Shown: positions 61,008 through 64,000 of the stretch, one piece after another
Layout: each line of letters begins with the position of its first letter
Position numbering within the stretch: position 1 is the stretch's first letter
DNA from: Micromonospora sp. C95
Lineage (GTDB): Bacteria; Actinomycetota; Actinomycetes; Mycobacteriales; Micromonosporaceae
Length of the DNA stretch: 64,000 bases
Assembly (NCBI RefSeq): GCF_018070465.1
Contig: NZ_JAGPXT010000020.1
Span: 1 to 64,000 of the forward strand
Direction: 5' to 3'
The notes under the pieces: generated by a model
The model's database searches: none
Told to the model about the DNA's origin: nothing
What the model saw: only the letters and a program-made list of their open reading frames with translations
Made by a program: the position numbers and the translations under genes

Positions 61008-61041
61008 ACCATCGGCCGCGTCACCCGTCGTCGACGGTCGG

Positions 61042-62145
61042 TCAGTCCTCGGTGGACTCGTCCTGGTTGCCGGTGTCGTCGGTGGGTTCCTCGGTCGGCT
61101 GACCTGCCGTCCCGCCGTTGGCACGCCGCTCCAGCACGCCCTGGTTGAGGTGCTGTTCGAGCATGTCGAAGAGGATCTCGCGGACCCCGGTGTCACCGGA
61201 GCGGATGGTGGCACCGTCGGTGCGGGCGACCACCGCATAGGCGATGTAGTGGCCGCGTACCTGCCAGCCGACCCGGGCCGGTGCGGTGGCGACGACCTCG
61301 GTGCCGTCGCCCGCCGACATGCCGCGGAAGCGGCCCTGCCGCTCGTCGAGCAACTGGCGGATCCGGTCCCGGGCCCGCTCGGCACTGGACCGGTCGGTGA
61401 GGTTGAACAGCCCCGTGGTGACCAGGTGGTCGCCGTCCGGTGCGCGGAGGGTGGCCCGGACGACCTGGTTGCAGCCGAGCCGGACCAGCAGGTCCGAGAC
61501 CTCCCCGGTGGCGGCCACCGGGCAACTGGCGCTGGACTGGGTGCGGAGCACCTCGTAGCCGTTCCCGCCGTCGCCAACGGTGAGCGTGCTGGCGGGGAAG
61601 ACCTCGCGGGCGGTGAGCGGCGCCTGGTCGGTGTCCCGCGAATCGAGGTCGCTGGCCTCGGCGGGCACCGTGCCGCGGGTGGTGTCCGGTGCGGCGCTGG
61701 GTCCGGCCTGCTGTCCGATCAGGGTCCGACCGTCCAGCAGGGTGGCGGCGGTGAGACCGCAGAGAGCGAGCAGCACCAGCGCCGCGGCGCCGCCGACCAG
61801 CACCTGCCACGCGCGACCGCCACCTCGGCGGGGCGGCGGCGCGACGGTCGTCGTGCCCGGCTCCGGCGGTGCCGCCGCCACGCCGACCGGCGTCGGTTCG
61901 TCGGGCGCGGCCGGCGCCGGGTCGTACCGTGGTGCCGGTTCCTGCTGTGTGTCGGGAAACGCCGCCCGTGGCGGCGCCGACGACGGCAGCATGATCTGGT
62001 TCGGGCGGGCCAGCGACGGGGTGGGGAAGCGCGACGGGGACGGCCCGGCCGGGGGCGGCGGGCCGGGCTGGGGCAGAGCGCCCTCGGGCTCGTCGTCCCG
62101 GTACGGGACGTATGCGTCCTCATCGGAGTCGTACCGATACACCAT
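61042..62145 (-). CDS. Single-pass membrane protein with Pro-rich N-terminus
   Basis: A 367-residue protein not assigned to a family. The first 110 residues are acidic and Pro-rich; one transmembrane helix (about 118-140, VLVGGAAALVLLALCGLTAATLL) anchors it; the remaining 225 residues would lie outside. Two cysteines (SSASCPVAA and RLGCNQVV) could form a disulfide. The ATG at 62145 gives MVYRYDSDEDAYVP; upstream in-frame sequence is not protein-like. It converges on truA. No function can be assigned. Confidence 0.8.
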   Translation of the reverse strand: MVYRYDSDEDAYVPYRDDEPEGALPQPGPPPPAGPSPSRFPTPSLARPNQIMLPSSAPPRAAFPDTQQEPAPRYDPAPAAPDEPTPVGVAAAPPEPGTTTVAPPPRRGGGRAWQVLVGGAAALVLLALCGLTAATLLDGRTLIGQQAGPSAAPDTTRGTVPAEASDLDSRDTDQAPLTAREVFPASTLTVGDGGNGYEVLRTQSSASCPVAATGEVSDLLVRLGCNQVVRATLRAPDGDHLVTTGLFNLTDRSSAERARDRIRQLLDERQGRFRGMSAGDGTEVVATAPARVGWQVRGHYIAYAVVARTDGATIRSGDTGVREILFDMLEQHLNQGVLERRANGGTAGQPTEEPTDDTGNQDESTED

Positions 62146-62264
62146 GTCGTCCAGAGTAGGGATTTTTATCCCTTTAGTAGGTATTTCGCGCAAATGCAGT
62201 TGATGACCGTGTCGGCGCGACCACGGCGGCCGTACCTTCGGCCCGATCCGCACGCGGTGCGAGA

Positions 62265-62879
62265 ATGTCCGGCGTGACCGGGGAGCACTACTTCACCGCC
62301 GAGCCGAACGCGCCTGCCCAGGCGCGCGAGGTGCAGTTCACCGTCGCCGGCCGCGACTACACCCTCGCCTCGGCGTCCGGGGTCTTCTCGGCCACCCGCC
62401 TCGACCCGGGCACCGCGGTGCTGCTGCGCAAGGCCGAGCTACCCGGCATCGCCACCACCGGCGACCTGCTCGACCTCGGTTGCGGGTTCGGCCCGATCAC
62501 CTGCGTACTCGCCACCGTCGCGGCCACGGCGACGACCTGGGCGGTGGACGTGAACGAGCGGGCGCGCCAGCTGACAGCCGAGAACGCCGCCCGGCTCGGG
62601 CTGTCCGACCGGGTACGGGTGACGGCACCCGAGGAGGTGCCCGCCGACCTCCGCTTCGCCCAGATCTGGTCCAACCCGCCGATCCGGATCGGTAAGGACG
62701 AGCTGCACCAGATGCTGCTGCGCTGGCTGCCCCGGCTCGCCCCGGCCGGGGTGGCCTGGCTCGTGGTGGCCCGCCACCTCGGCGGTGACTCGTTGCAGTC
62801 CTGGCTGGTCGAGCAGGGCTGGCAGGTGGCTCGACACGCCAGCCAGAAGGGTTTCCGGGTGTTGCGCGTCACCCGTTGA
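62265..62879 (+). CDS. RsmC-like class I methyltransferase
   Basis: A 204-residue AdoMet-dependent methyltransferase. Motif I is LDLGCGFGP (residues 69-77), motif II region WAVDVNERA, and the catalytic-type SNPPIRIGK resembles RsmC/RlmG rRNA guanine-N2 enzymes. Shorter than enterobacterial RsmC because it has only the catalytic half. The ATG at 62265 has a weak site; a GTG three codons later is possible. The substrate is not shown. Confidence 0.85.
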   Translation: MSGVTGEHYFTAEPNAPAQAREVQFTVAGRDYTLASASGVFSATRLDPGTAVLLRKAELPGIATTGDLLDLGCGFGPITCVLATVAATATTWAVDVNERARQLTAENAARLGLSDRVRVTAPEEVPADLRFAQIWSNPPIRIGKDELHQMLLRWLPRLAPAGVAWLVVARHLGGDSLQSWLVEQGWQVARHASQKGFRVLRVTR

Positions 62880-62926
62880 CCGGGTAATCGGTTGGCCCGC
62901 CGCGCCGGCTCAGGCAGGATGCCCGC

Positions 62927-64000
62927 GTGGGATACGTGGACGTGGCGGCGGTCGGGCATGTCCTGCCGGACGGGCGGGAACTCTTCGCCGACGTGTCGTT
63001 CCGGGTCGGTGAGGGCGCCAAGGTGGCGCTGGTCGGGCCGAACGGTGCGGGCAAGACGACGTTGCTGCGGATGGTCGCCGGTGACCTGCCGGTGTCCACC
63101 GGCGCGATCGCGCGTACCGGCGGGCTGGGCGTCATGCGCCAGTTCATCGGCATGATCGGCGACGAGTCGACGCTGGCCGACCTGGCCCTGTCGCTCGCGC
63201 CGCCGCCGCTGCGCGACGCCGGGCGCCGGCTGGCCGAGACCGAGGCGGCCATGCGCGACGCCGAACTGCGCGGCAAGTACAGCACCGCCGCCGGCAAGGC
63301 CCAACTGGCGTACGCCGACGCGCTGGCGGCCTGGGGGGAGACCGGCGGGTACGACGCCGAGGTGCTCTTCGACACCGTCGCCACAATCGTCCTCGATCTG
63401 CCCTGGGACACCGCCCGGCAGCGCCTGGTCCGGACCCTCTCCGGCGGGCAGCAGAAGCGCTTCGCGCTGGAGTTGTTGCTGCGTGGCCCCGACGAGGTGC
63501 TGCTGCTCGACGAGCCGGACAACTTCCTCGACGTGCCCGGTAAGCGTTGGCTGGAGGCGCGGCTGCGGGAGTCGGCCAAGTCGGTGCTCTACGTCTCGCA
63601 CGACCGGGAGCTGCTGGCGCACACCGCCGACCGGGTGGTAGCGGTGGAGGGCGGCAGCGCCTGGGTGCATCCCGGCGGCTTCGCCAGCTGGCACGCGGCA
63701 CGAGTGTCCCGGCACGACCGCCTCGACGAGCAGCGCAAGCGGTGGGACGAGGAGCACCAGAAGCTGCGCGAGCTGATGCTGATGTACAAGCAGAAGGCCG
63801 CGTACAACTCCGGGATGGCCTCGCGCTACCAGGCGGCGCAGACCCGGTTGCGCAAGTTCGAGGAGGCCGGGCCGCCGCCCGTACCCCCGAAGGAGCAGGA
63901 CATCCGGATGCGGCTGGCCGGCGGACGGACCGGCAAGCGCGCCCTGGTCTGCGAGCAGCTGGAGCTGGACGGCCTTACCTATCCGTTCGACCTGGAGCTG
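62927..64000 (+). CDS. ABC-F family ATPase (partial, runs off the window)
   Basis: The first 358 residues of an ABC-F protein, which acts on ribosomes rather than as a transporter. Walker A GPNGAGKTT at 37-45, signature LSGGQQKR at 171-178, Walker B LLLDEP ending at 197 and the switch SHDRE are intact; a long charged linker helix follows (WDEEHQKLRELMLMYKQKA) before the second ATPase domain, which is cut off. GTG start with GGCAGGA upstream. It could be a housekeeping factor or an antibiotic-protection protein. Confidence 0.88.
   Translation, partial: MGYVDVAAVGHVLPDGRELFADVSFRVGEGAKVALVGPNGAGKTTLLRMVAGDLPVSTGAIARTGGLGVMRQFIGMIGDESTLADLALSLAPPPLRDAGRRLAETEAAMRDAELRGKYSTAAGKAQLAYADALAAWGETGGYDAEVLFDTVATIVLDLPWDTARQRLVRTLSGGQQKRFALELLLRGPDEVLLLDEPDNFLDVPGKRWLEARLRESAKSVLYVSHDRELLAHTADRVVAVEGGSAWVHPGGFASWHAARVSRHDRLDEQRKRWDEEHQKLRELMLMYKQKAAYNSGMASRYQAAQTRLRKFEEAGPPPVPPKEQDIRMRLAGGRTGKRALVCEQLELDGLTYPFDLEL

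Overview
The window looks like a chromosome segment of a high-GC actinomycete, most likely of the family Micromonosporaceae. The evidence is GC-rich DNA with G/C at third codon positions, the order rpmG-hadA-hadB-trpT-secE-nusG-rplK-rplA, frequent GTG and TTG starts, and copies of the GAGCGCAGCGAG-type repeat ('MSERSER') at gene starts. That repeat is known to me from Micromonospora and Salinispora; the genus is an inference.

Layout. 1-1769: two minus-strand genes, a Xi-class glutathione transferase-like reductase and a Uma2-type nuclease-fold protein. 1875-8623: a partial complex I operon holding only nuoI-J-K-L-M-N, with repeat-derived mini-ORFs at the L/M and M/N junctions. 8739-11803: an HtpX-like protease, an MFS transporter, a 31-residue membrane peptide and a GNAT acetyltransferase. 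11698-12899 (minus): an operon with a metal-type MerR regulator, a small Cys-containing protein and a short membrane protein. 13079-13806: yajQ and tRNA-Tyr. 14423-17248: a visibly less GC-rich islet with a candidate nuclease, a DNA methyltransferase and a small protein in overlapping frames, facing an EVE-like gene. 17597-20331: a 48-residue exported peptide and a membrane-bound GAF-GGDEF-EAL protein.

20424-60088 is the core expression block: tRNA-Thr, tRNA-Met, rpmG, hadAB, tRNA-Trp, secE, nusG, rplK, rplA; an ABC transporter pair; rplJ, rplL, rpoB, rpoC; two small membrane-protein genes; rpsL, rpsG, fusA, tuf; then the S10, spc and alpha operons from rpsJ to rplQ, with secY, adk, map, a DUF1707 gene, infA, rpmJ and rpoA. 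60177-64000: truA, a minus-strand single-pass membrane protein, an RsmC-like methyltransferase and the start of an ABC-F ATPase that runs off the window.

How the genes work together. The block supplies ribosomal proteins, RNA polymerase beta, beta' and alpha, translation factors, the SecY/SecE channel and N-terminal methionine removal. Control appears to be at the RNA level: an L10 leader with a U-tailed terminator and many perfect GC-rich hairpins between genes, most without a U tract. Points that stand out: an apparent 1-base deletion near the start of rplC, a 72-base hairpin between rpoB and rpoC, unusual residues in the RpoB rifampicin region, the SER repeats that keep stop/start overlaps in the nuo operon, and the defence-like islet beside tRNA-Tyr.
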